Positions 1 through 7,691 of a DNA stretch of 64,000 nucleotides are shown here, piece after piece. The notes under the pieces are model-generated. The model searched no databases. It was not told the origin of the DNA and was given only the letters and a program-made list of their open reading frames with translations. The position numbers were made by a program, and so were the translations under genes. This stretch comes from Candidatus Latescibacterota bacterium (lineage in GTDB: Bacteria > Latescibacterota > UBA2968), in contig JAJDYX010000031.1 of assembly GCA_022824945.1 (NCBI GenBank), positions 124,001 through 188,000 of the forward strand. The letters run 5' to 3'. Each line of letters starts with the position of its first letter. Position 1 is the first letter of the stretch.

Positions 1-570
1 GCATCGTTAGATCGGTTGCTTTCTCAAATAAGCCAACTCCCGGATGATCCGTACGAAGCGTTCGACTTCACGACCACCGATCTCGGTGACGTGATTTTCG
101 GCCTACGTGAAAAAACGGGTTATCAAGTCGATGCCCGTTCATTATCAGACGGAACATTGCGAACACTCGCTATCTTGACGGCGCTGGAAACCGTCCAAGA
201 AGGTTCGCATATTATTCTGGAAAATTTTGATAATGGACTTCATCCAGGTCGCGCAGGTGTTCTGACCTCTGCAATAGCGGAAGCAATTGAGCGTCGAGAC
301 CTCCGTGTCCTTGTCACGACGCATAATCCCGCGACCATGAACAATTTGACCCCTGAGCAGATGAAAGGGGTCGTTCTTTGTACTTCGAGTGCGGAAAAGC
401 AAACCGCTGATCTCGTCGATTTGGACAGCTTGCCGAGATCCGATGAATTGCTCGAGCGCGGACAGTTAGGGGATCTCGCATCGCGCCGTGTCATTGAGCA
501 ATATCTCGCGCCCAAGTTTGAGGAACAGCAACGTCAAAAGATGCTGAAATGGGTTAAGTCTCTACCATGA
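1..570 (+). CDS. AAA/ABC-type ATPase, C-terminal part (5' end outside window)
   Basis: The reading frame is open from base 1, so the start and the Walker A part lie upstream of the window. The visible part has an ABC-type signature (LSDGTLR), a Walker B-like strand (HIILENFDNGLHP) and a switch-histidine motif (TTHNP). That order is typical of SMC/RecF-like AAA_15/AAA_21 ATPases, including OLD-family proteins, which often act in defence or DNA repair. In Walker B the catalytic position reads E-N-F-D, where an acidic pair is usual. The next genes are a tiny membrane protein and a nuclease-methyltransferase, so a defence role is plausible. No partner gene is visible to prove it. Confidence 0.75.
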   Translation, partial: ASLDRLLSQISQLPDDPYEAFDFTTTDLGDVIFGLREKTGYQVDARSLSDGTLRTLAILTALETVQEGSHIILENFDNGLHPGRAGVLTSAIAEAIERRDLRVLVTTHNPATMNNLTPEQMKGVVLCTSSAEKQTADLVDLDSLPRSDELLERGQLGDLASRRVIEQYLAPKFEEQQRQKMLKWVKSLP

Positions 571-769
571 AATGGAACCGGATAACGAACCTCGGGGCTT
601 GCCCTTTGCGTAAAATATGGATATAATTGCCAATATACCCGAAATCCCGAGAACCGAAAATTAAGCGCATACATATAGGATAGATAGCAGATGGTCTTGA
701 GTTTCGTATCATTTCTCTTAAGTCTCTCCGTGTATAATAGAATCTCAAAACTGGTAGAGGAGCGACAAA

Positions 770-904
770 ATGACTGAGATACTTATCATCACAGGTTCAA
801 TCCTTGCCATAACAGGGGCTGGGGTTGCTATTTGGTCCATCATAAACACAAGAAAACGGTATTATGAGGAGTATATGAGTAGGAAACGCCATGCAGACAA
901 TTAA
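770..904 (+). CDS. Small single-pass membrane protein (44 aa)
   Basis: This short frame starts with ATG after a good ribosome site (GAGGAG around 757-762). It encodes a 44-residue protein. Residues 4-25 are hydrophobic (ILIITGSILAITGAG) and are followed by a basic, tyrosine-rich tail (TRKRYYEEY, SRKRH). This predicts one N-out/C-in membrane helix. A TATAAT sequence lies at 733-738, without a convincing -35 element. No family was recognised. It could be a small accessory subunit of the neighbouring ATPase or restriction genes, or simply an orphan. Confidence 0.55.
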   Translation: MTEILIITGSILAITGAGVAIWSIINTRKRYYEEYMSRKRHADN

Positions 905-995
905 AATTTTTTAAAATAGCCCGAACATGGATAAAAAATAGTGCTTCAATGTCAACTCGGTTATCCTTGGTGTCATACAGCAACAGGATCGTTCT

Positions 996-3900
996 GTGAA
1001 CCAGAAAACCATCTTCTCAATGTACCTGAAGAACCTCACCGCTATAGCCCGACAAGGTGATGCACGGGAGGAAAGTTACTATCCAGCACTGGCAGATATG
1101 TTGAAGGAAATGGCCCAGGTCACTGATAGGCCACATGTACACGTCACCACCCTTCCCAAACCCACCGAGGGTGGGAATCCGGATTTCCGGCTCTGGAATG
1201 GAACAGATCGCATCATCGGCTATATTGAAGCCAAGAAGCCTGACGAACGACTGGATAGAATCGAGAATTCCGAACAACTCAAACGCTACCGCGAAACTTT
1301 TCCGAATCTCATCCTCACCAACTTCCTCGAATTTCGCCTGTACCGAAATGGCGAACGCGTCGAGACCGTCCTATCTGGTCGCCCCATCGTGCTCAACAAA
1401 CTGGGCACAACGCCACCGCTTGAAAATCAAAATGACCTCTACGCCCTCCTCAACCGATTCCTGAACTTCGCGCTGCCCCAAATATTTACGGCTGAATCCC
1501 TCGCCGTTGAACTCGCAAAACGCACGCGCATTCTCCGCGATGTAATCGGCGAGCAGTTGCGCGATGAACAAGACAGCAGAATCGCTGGCTTCTTTGAAGC
1601 ATTTCAAACCTACCTCATCGGATCATTGACTCCCGACGATTTCGCCGACCTGTTCGCGCAGACCATCACCTACGGCCTGTTCGCCGCCCGCACCCGATCT
1701 GGCGATGGCTTCAATCGGCGCATCGCATTTGATAACATCCCACATACCATCGGCGTCTTGCGAGACCTGTTCCGGTACATCTCACTCGACGACTTACCCG
1801 ATCCCCTCGCATGGTGCGTGGATGACCTCGCCGAAGTTCTCGCCGTAGCCGACGCGCCCGGTATCCTCGGACACTACTACCGCGAAGGCAAAGGTAGCGA
1901 CCCCATCGTGCATTTCTACGAGACCTTCTTGGCGCAATACGATCCCGACGAGCGCGAGCGACGAGGCGTTTATTACACACCCGAATCAGTGGTCGGCTAC
2001 ATCGTGCGTTCCCTCCACAACCTCCTCAAGACAGAATTTGACAAGCGCGATGGTCTCGCCTCCGATGGCGTCACCCTGCTCGATCCCGCAGCCGGCACCA
2101 TGACCTTTGTGGCTCGCGCCGCTCAACAAGCGGTCGCCGAGTTCGAGGACAAATACGGCAGCGGCGGACGCACAGACTTCATCCGTTCCCACATTCTCAA
2201 AAATTTCTACGCCCTTGAACTCATGATGGCACCTTATGCCGTCGGGCATCTCAAGATGAGCTTTTTCCTCGAAGAACTCGGCCACCGCCTTGACGACAAC
2301 GAGCGCGTACCCTTCTACCTCACCAACACCCTCGATACAGAAGAACTGGAACAGAGCCGCTTGCCCGGCCTCTCTGCGCTGGCAGAGGAATCGCGTCTGG
2401 CTGGCGCGGTCAAAAAGCAAACCCCGATCCTCCTCATCCTGGGCAATCCACCCTATTCGGGGCATTCGAGCAACACCGGCGCTTGGATACGAGAATTGAT
2501 TGATGGCAAGATGGTGGAAGGCGAATTGATCGGCGGGTACAAACAGGTAGATGGCGAGCCGTTGGGTGAGAAAAATCCGAAATGGCTTCAAGACGACTAC
2601 GTCAAATTCCTCCGTTTCGCCCAATGGAAAATTGAACGTGCCGGGCGAGGCGTCGTCGGCATGATCACCAACCACAGCTACCTCGACAACCCCACCTTTC
2701 GCGGCATGCGCCAAAGCCTAATGCACACCTTCGACGACATCTATATCCTCGACTTGCACGGCAATTCTCTCAAAAAAGAGACGGGTCCAGACGGCAGTCC
2801 CGATAAAAATGTCTTCGATATCCGACAAGGTGTGGCAATCGCTTTTTTCGTCAAGCGCGGCGCAAAGAAAAAACGCGATGCAATCATACATCACGCGGAA
2901 CGCTACGGCACACGCGAAAACAAATATGACTATCTGGACGATCATGACCTCGGCAGCACGGAATGGCAAAAAATAACTCCGCACTCGCCATTCTATATGT
3001 TCATCCCCCGCGACGACGCTCTCGAAGCTGAGTATCGCCAGTTCCCTTCTGTTTCCGATATATTCCCAATCAACAGTGTCGGTATCGTAACCGCACGCGA
3101 CCGCCTGACAATTCGCTGGTCAGAGCAAGAAGCCTGGGATATAGTGCGTGCATTCTCGCAAATGGATGAGGAACTGGCGCGACAGGCGTACGAACTCGGC
3201 AAAGATACGCGGGATTGGAAAGTGACAATGGCACAAGAGGACTTGCTCAATTCTGGCCTCACACGCGAGAACGTAGTCCCGATTCTTTACCGCCCCTTCG
3301 ACGTGCGCCACACCTATTATACTGGACGGTCACGGGGATTCATTTGTATGCCCCGTCCCGAAGTAATGCAACACATGTTGGCTGGAGAGAATCTGGCTCT
3401 GATGACGCCGAAGCGCGTTGAGCATGTGGGAAGTTGGCAACATGCCTTCATTTCAGACACCATCTCTGGACACGTTGCTGTTTCGCTTAAAACTATTGAT
3501 TATATCTTCCCCCTCTACATCTACCCCACCGCTGACCGCGACGACCTCTTCGCGCAACTCGAACCAACAGAGAGACAGCCTAACCTGAACCCAAATCTGA
3601 TTGCGGCACTGGAAAGCGCGCATGGTAGCGAGCCATCGCCCGAGGCGATCTTCCATTACATCTACGCCATCCTACATGCTCCGACCTACCGCGAGAAATA
3701 CGCCGAGTCCCTGCGGATTGACTTTCCGCGCATACCCTTCACATCTGACAAAGCATTGTTTGCCCAACTCTCATCTTTGGGCAAGCGATTGACCGACCTC
3801 CACCTCCTCACATCGTCAGAACTCGATCCACCCGCTTGCCGCTTCGAGGGCGAAGGCGACTCGGTCGTTATGCGGACAAAAACGCAAGGCTTCCGCTACG

Positions 3901-4160
3901 ACCCCGATGAATGCCGCATGTATATCAACAAAACGCAGTATTTCGGCCCCATCCCTCCAGAAATTTACGCATACCGCATCGGCGGCTATCAAGTCTGCGA
4001 CAAATGGTTAAAAGACCGCAAAGACCGCCCTCTCGAACTCCACAACATCCGCACCTATTGCCAAATGGTAACAGCCTTATGGCGCACTCTTGAGATTCAG
4101 CAAGAACTTGGTATATTGTATGATAATATGGAAGATAACTGTGTGCTGATGGAAGAATGA
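996..4160 (+). CDS. Single-chain restriction-modification enzyme, type ISP/IIG-like (nuclease + N6-adenine methyltransferase + specificity domain)
   Basis: This 1054-residue protein probably cuts and methylates DNA in one chain. Near the N-terminus a PD-(D/E)xK nuclease core is visible (NPDFRLWNG with Asp63, then IEAKK with Glu78 and Lys80). An N6-adenine methyltransferase follows, with motif I DPAAGTMTFV at about 362 and motif IV NPPY at about 483. Motif I has Met where Gly is usual (GTG). The preceding segment YYTPESVVGYIVRSL and the C-terminal half resemble type ISP enzymes of the LlaBIII specificity-domain type, but no helicase motifs are present. The start used is GTG at 996; an in-frame ATG at 1020 is an alternative. 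No separate methylase or specificity gene is adjacent. Confidence 0.82.
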   Translation: MNQKTIFSMYLKNLTAIARQGDAREESYYPALADMLKEMAQVTDRPHVHVTTLPKPTEGGNPDFRLWNGTDRIIGYIEAKKPDERLDRIENSEQLKRYRETFPNLILTNFLEFRLYRNGERVETVLSGRPIVLNKLGTTPPLENQNDLYALLNRFLNFALPQIFTAESLAVELAKRTRILRDVIGEQLRDEQDSRIAGFFEAFQTYLIGSLTPDDFADLFAQTITYGLFAARTRSGDGFNRRIAFDNIPHTIGVLRDLFRYISLDDLPDPLAWCVDDLAEVLAVADAPGILGHYYREGKGSDPIVHFYETFLAQYDPDERERRGVYYTPESVVGYIVRSLHNLLKTEFDKRDGLASDGVTLLDPAAGTMTFVARAAQQAVAEFEDKYGSGGRTDFIRSHILKNFYALELMMAPYAVGHLKMSFFLEELGHRLDDNERVPFYLTNTLDTEELEQSRLPGLSALAEESRLAGAVKKQTPILLILGNPPYSGHSSNTGAWIRELIDGKMVEGELIGGYKQVDGEPLGEKNPKWLQDDYVKFLRFAQWKIERAGRGVVGMITNHSYLDNPTFRGMRQSLMHTFDDIYILDLHGNSLKKETGPDGSPDKNVFDIRQGVAIAFFVKRGAKKKRDAIIHHAERYGTRENKYDYLDDHDLGSTEWQKITPHSPFYMFIPRDDALEAEYRQFPSVSDIFPINSVGIVTARDRLTIRWSEQEAWDIVRAFSQMDEELARQAYELGKDTRDWKVTMAQEDLLNSGLTRENVVPILYRPFDVRHTYYTGRSRGFICMPRPEVMQHMLAGENLALMTPKRVEHVGSWQHAFISDTISGHVAVSLKTIDYIFPLYIYPTADRDDLFAQLEPTERQPNLNPNLIAALESAHGSEPSPEAIFHYIYAILHAPTYREKYAESLRIDFPRIPFTSDKALFAQLSSLGKRLTDLHLLTSSELDPPACRFEGEGDSVVMRTKTQGFRYDPDECRMYINKTQYFGPIPPEIYAYRIGGYQVCDKWLKDRKDRPLELHNIRTYCQMVTALWRTLEIQQELGILYDNMEDNCVLMEE

Positions 4161-4206
4161 ACAGGAACCTGGCGCAATATGCTGACTGTTTCTCTGGAGA
4201 GGAAAT

Positions 4207-4383
4207 ATGAAACACGATCCCATTGTTGAAGAAATTCACCAGATACGACAGAAACTCTTGGAAGAATGCGGTGGCGACCTCAACCGATTGATGGCCCGCT
4301 ATAAAGCCGCTGAAATACAAGATCGCAGTCGTCTGGTAAGTACTATCTCTGTCCGCAAAAACCTGCGTCGTGAAGGGGAATGA
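4207..4383 (+). CDS. Small helical protein upstream of PIN-DUF433 gene (58 aa), possible antitoxin
   Basis: ATG follows a strong GGAGAGG ribosome site. The 58-residue product begins MKHDPIVEEIHQIRQKLLEE and looks mostly helical and charged. Its stop is 13 bases before the ATG of the PIN-DUF433 gene, so they are likely co-transcribed. Short proteins with a D-P-I-V-E-E-I start are common next to PIN-type genes in environmental genomes. An antitoxin role is an inference from position and size, since no DNA-binding fold is evident. Confidence 0.55.
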   Translation: MKHDPIVEEIHQIRQKLLEECGGDLNRLMARYKAAEIQDRSRLVSTISVRKNLRREGE

Positions 4384-4396
4384 AAAGGAGCACAAC

Positions 4397-5677
4397 ATGG
4401 CTAAGACAGTGATTCTTGAGACGAATGTGCTTTACGACATAGGACTGAATCGCATCCGCATTGAGGATGTCAGACAACCCGGAGAGCACCTCTGTTACTC
4501 TCCCATCTCAATCATCGAGTTGGTATCTAAACTCAATGACAGATCTTATGAAGATCGAAAATCAGTGGCTAATGTTATCCTCAACCACCGGATAGACGAA
4601 CTTCCGGACCCTGAATCGCATCTGACGAGATTATTTGGCTACAAGTTGGCGAAACCTGTACCCTCATACTCCGATGCTGTCCGTGCCCTGGCGACCGGTC
4701 AGAGTCTTGAGGAAGTTCGCAGAGGCGTACCGGACGACGAGGCCCTTGTCCGACATAGTTTGCATGTACCGTTTACAGCGACATGGCGCGAGAAGGCAGA
4801 GCAAGAATGGGTGGATTCTCTCATCTCCCTGATGGAGGAGAATATCCCCGGATTTCAAAAGTGGTACGCAAAAGATCCAAAAAAGCGGTCTTCTTCTGTG
4901 CCTAAATTGCGAGGCGAAAAAAAGAAAAAGTTCCTCTACGAAATGAAGTCGAGAGAGTGGTTTTCCCAGGTTATATCCGCCTGCCAGATGCGTGCTTTCT
5001 TTAAGGCTGACAATAATGATCTCCGTGTGGTCACCAAACAGAAAGGAAATAAATTAACCGATGCTATTACCAGGATAGAGTTCTACGCCCACATGTACAC
5101 ATACTACTTGATCCGCCTCATGACGGAAGGGCTTTTGCCCGAAAAAAACGATAGTGAGGATATTGATTTCTTTCTCTATGCAACTGATGATGACCACGTC
5201 GTGGCTACCAATGAGAAGAAGTGGAGTGCCCTCGCGGCTACCGCAGGTTTCAGCCATAGGATACGCAAGTATGGACACAGTGAAGTTACACTGGCCGGAG
5301 ATAAGAGACATCCAGAGGAGAGTGCTGCAAGATATCGCATCATGCGCGATGCCGCGAAGTATCGCAAAATGCGCTTCGAAGACTACATTAAAGTTACACG
5401 GACTGAAGACAGGAATTGGATAAAAGAAAGTGCTGCAAAGTATCGCAAAATGCGCTTCGAAGACTACATTGAGCCACAACCTTTTGTTCGCAGTGGCAAG
5501 TTCTGCTTCAAGGGTACCCGAATAACCGTCTATGACATATTGGAATACCTGGCTGGGGGGATGACTGAGGATGAACTGTTAGTTGATTTTCCAGATCTAA
5601 CGCCGCAACACATCCGCGCTGCAAAGGATTTTTCCGATTTCCATAAACTCCAACTTGAATCCAGTGCCACAACGTGA
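4397..5677 (+). CDS. PIN-like domain protein fused to a DUF433 antitoxin domain
   Basis: The start is ATG at 4397, chosen because AAAAGGAG lies 6 bases upstream (a GTG at 4370 is possible). Residues 1-300 look like a large PIN-type ribonuclease: VILETNVLYDIG at the start (Glu where Asp is usual), SIIELVS as a second acidic site, and IDFFLYATDDDHVVATNEKKW near the end of that domain. The last ~75 residues are a DUF433 domain (FCFKGTRITVYDILEYLAGG...VDFPDLTP), normally a separate antitoxin. The linker contains the same peptide repeated (AKYRKMRFEDYI twice, plus a weaker AARYRIMR). The next gene is a DUF5615 toxin overlapping by 4 bases, the usual partner of DUF433. This therefore looks like a toxin-antitoxin operon whose antitoxin has been joined to an upstream PIN protein. 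Confidence 0.75.
   Translation: MAKTVILETNVLYDIGLNRIRIEDVRQPGEHLCYSPISIIELVSKLNDRSYEDRKSVANVILNHRIDELPDPESHLTRLFGYKLAKPVPSYSDAVRALATGQSLEEVRRGVPDDEALVRHSLHVPFTATWREKAEQEWVDSLISLMEENIPGFQKWYAKDPKKRSSSVPKLRGEKKKKFLYEMKSREWFSQVISACQMRAFFKADNNDLRVVTKQKGNKLTDAITRIEFYAHMYTYYLIRLMTEGLLPEKNDSEDIDFFLYATDDDHVVATNEKKWSALAATAGFSHRIRKYGHSEVTLAGDKRHPEESAARYRIMRDAAKYRKMRFEDYIKVTRTEDRNWIKESAAKYRKMRFEDYIEPQPFVRSGKFCFKGTRITVYDILEYLAGGMTEDELLVDFPDLTPQHIRAAKDFSDFHKLQLESSATT
5351..5470 (+). repeat. 81-bp-period direct repeat at the PIN/DUF433 fusion joint
   Basis: Two 39-base copies (5351-5389 and 5432-5470) differ at only two bases. They encode AAKYRKMRFEDYI twice in frame, 27 residues apart. A third, weaker copy encoding SAARYRIMR lies just upstream, near 5320. 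The repeat covers exactly the joint between the PIN part and the DUF433 part. Confidence 0.85.
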
Positions 5678-6045
5678 AACTTCTCCTTGATGAGAACCTG
5701 AGCCATCGGCTCGTGGCGCGGCTTGCAGAAGCCTTTCCCGGCACCGCCAGTGTCCATCAAGTTGAGCTTCGTAGCCAATCTGATGATACAGTCATTTGGC
5801 CCTATGCAGCCGAACAGGGCTTCGCAATCGTGTCGAAGGATGAAGACTTTCGTCGCCTCAGTCTCCTCCGAGGTTATCCGCCAAAGGTCATATGGCTTGT
5901 CGCTGGAAATGCTGAGACCAACCAGATTGCGGACTTGTTGTTGAGGCACAAAGACAGGATCATTACTTTTCTCGACGAACAGAATGAAGACTCACTTCTT
6001 ATCTTGAATTTGAACGATTCTGACACAGGCCCATCAACAAGGTAA
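5674..6045 (+). CDS. DUF5615 family PIN-like toxin
   Basis: A 123-residue protein starting at GTG that overlaps the preceding stop (GTGA). It begins KLLLDENLSHRLV and has VELRSQSDDTVIWPYAAEQG and IVSKDEDFRRLSLL. These are the acidic sites (D-E-N-L, S-D, K-D-E-D-F) typical of DUF5615/Mut7-C-like PIN nucleases. Such genes nearly always follow a DUF433 antitoxin, as here. The likely role is an RNase toxin held in check by the DUF433 domain of the upstream fusion. Length and motifs are complete, so it should be functional. Confidence 0.85.
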   Translation: MKLLLDENLSHRLVARLAEAFPGTASVHQVELRSQSDDTVIWPYAAEQGFAIVSKDEDFRRLSLLRGYPPKVIWLVAGNAETNQIADLLLRHKDRIITFLDEQNEDSLLILNLNDSDTGPSTR

Positions 6046-6067
6046 GTAAAAAATTATAGGACAAACC

Positions 6068-6742
6068 ATGCCTAAACCATACCAGGCCGTCATATTTGAT
6101 ATGGACGGCCTGATTGTCGATACGGAAAATATTTATTACAACACCTATAACCAAACCCTCAACGAACTGGGGATTGACATACCGCGCGAAGGTTATGTGC
6201 GCTGTGTTGGACACCCCGTGGAAAGCAACAGCGCAGACGCCATCGAACGCTACGACTTGCCGATCCGCCCAGAAGACTTCCACGAAGCGTGGATGACCCG
6301 CTTTGAAACCGCGATCTCAAACCCCGATCAAATTGACCTCATGCCCGGCTTCCTCGACCTGCTATCACATCTACAAAACAAACACTACAAACTCGGCATC
6401 GCATCATCCACGCCGCGCCAGCGCATGCAAACGACACTTCAAAACGGCGTCTTGCCCCACATAAATGTCAACGCACTCCACGACATTTTCGGAGCTATCT
6501 TTTCGGGCAGCGACGTCACCCGCACCAAACCCGACCCGGAAATCTACCTCAAAACCGCAGCAAAACTCAATGTCCCACCCGAAACCTGTGTCGTATTTGA
6601 AGACAGCGAAGCTGGCGTACAATCGGGAAAAGCCGCAGGCATGACCGTCTTCGCCGTGCCCAATTTCTTCACCGCACATCAAAACCACGACGCAGCAGAC
6701 CGCATACTCCCCCGCCTCGACGCGGCAATTGCAGTATTGTGA
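6068..6742 (+). CDS. HAD-superfamily phosphatase, beta-phosphoglucomutase-like (subfamily IA)
   Basis: The 224-residue protein has the HAD motif I FDMDGLIVDTE (nucleophile in DMD), motif II IASSTP, a lysine in TKPDPEIY, and motif IV VVFEDSEAGVQSGKAAG. Motif spacing and the helical cap after motif I fit the family of beta-phosphoglucomutases and sugar-phosphate phosphatases. The substrate cannot be told from sequence. It starts at ATG after an AGGA site and lies 22 bases after the DUF5615 gene, but it is probably an independent chromosomal gene marking the end of the TA cluster. Confidence 0.85.
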   Translation: MPKPYQAVIFDMDGLIVDTENIYYNTYNQTLNELGIDIPREGYVRCVGHPVESNSADAIERYDLPIRPEDFHEAWMTRFETAISNPDQIDLMPGFLDLLSHLQNKHYKLGIASSTPRQRMQTTLQNGVLPHINVNALHDIFGAIFSGSDVTRTKPDPEIYLKTAAKLNVPPETCVVFEDSEAGVQSGKAAGMTVFAVPNFFTAHQNHDAADRILPRLDAAIAVL

Positions 6743-6856
6743 AGCGATCAGCGGTCAGCGAAAACCTTCTGGATCGCGGCCCCGTATAGAGGCACTACGG
6801 GACATGCTTACACCCTGCCGCGATGACAACCGCTTGGGAGCCTGCCCCTACACAAT

Positions 6857-6894
6857 CATCTGCGGACATCTGCGGACATCTGCGGATCACACTT
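6857..6894. repeat. Tandem ATCTGCG(GAC) repeat unit at the 3' end of a gene
   Basis: Three tandem copies of CATCTGCGGA follow each other and end in TCACACT, immediately beside the stop codon of the minus-strand isomerase. The same ending occurs at 13203-13247 beside another minus-strand stop. Confidence 0.8.
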
Positions 6895-6895
6895 C

Positions 6896-7690
6896 TCACG
6901 TTCTTTCCCACGTCTCATACCACTTCCGATACCCCGTCTCAACAGGCTCGATATCACCCACCTCAAACTCCAGTGCATAGTCCCGATCGTAGCCCAGTGC
7001 TTCCACCTGATCCCACACCCAGTGATAATCGATAATACCGTCACCGAGCATGCAACGCTCCCACTTCCCTTCCGAGTTGTAATCGCCATCCTTGATATGC
7101 ACATGCACGATATAATCCTTAAACACATCAAAAGCGGACTTATAATCTGCACCCGCAGCCATCAAATTGCACGGCTCGTACAAAATCCCAAAATATTCTG
7201 AATCCACCTTCTCACAAATCTCCTGACAAGCCTCTGGATTGCCAGAAATTTCAGTACCGTGATTTTCAATCCCCATATAAATACCCAATTTCTCGGCATA
7301 TTCCGCAGATTCACGAAAATAGGGCACCATCGTATCAATCGAAGCGCGTTTCCCATCACCCGGCATAATGCGAATAGACTTTGAACCAAACGCCTTCCCC
7401 ACATCCAGGGTCTTTTTCATCTCATCCATTGCCGCCTGTCTCTCAGCCTCTGAGGCAGCAATAAAATCTCGCCCGCAATACGACCCGATATTTGCCAATC
7501 CCACGCCGTACCTATCACAAACCCGACGCAGTTCGTCCATATCGTAATCCGGATCCGTCACCGAAAAATGCGGCATGCGTCCCACCAGATCAATTTTGTC
7601 AAACCCCGCTTCGGAAATCACCTTAAACGTATAATCCAGATCCTTTTCCCGAAGCGGAAAGCTACACGCTGAAATGCGCGTCACATCCAT
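6896..7690 (-). CDS. Sugar phosphate isomerase/epimerase (xylose isomerase-like TIM barrel)
   Basis: 264 residues starting at ATG behind a very strong GAGGAGG site. The sequence shows the AP_endonuclease_2 pattern: EAGFDKIDLVGR, then metal-site segments MGIENHGTEISGNP, FGILYEPCNLMAAG, VHVHIKDGDYN and ALEFEVGDIEP. These supply the Glu/His/Asp residues expected for divalent metal binding. The substrate is unknown. It lies one base after the DUF3604 gene and is the last gene of a minus-strand three-gene set with the DUF6785 membrane protein, suggesting uptake and processing of a sugar-like compound. Confidence 0.85.
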   Translation of the reverse strand: MDVTRISACSFPLREKDLDYTFKVISEAGFDKIDLVGRMPHFSVTDPDYDMDELRRVCDRYGVGLANIGSYCGRDFIAASEAERQAAMDEMKKTLDVGKAFGSKSIRIMPGDGKRASIDTMVPYFRESAEYAEKLGIYMGIENHGTEISGNPEACQEICEKVDSEYFGILYEPCNLMAAGADYKSAFDVFKDYIVHVHIKDGDYNSEGKWERCMLGDGIIDYHWVWDQVEALGYDRDYALEFEVGDIEPVETGYRKWYETWERT

Positions 7691-7691
7691 T

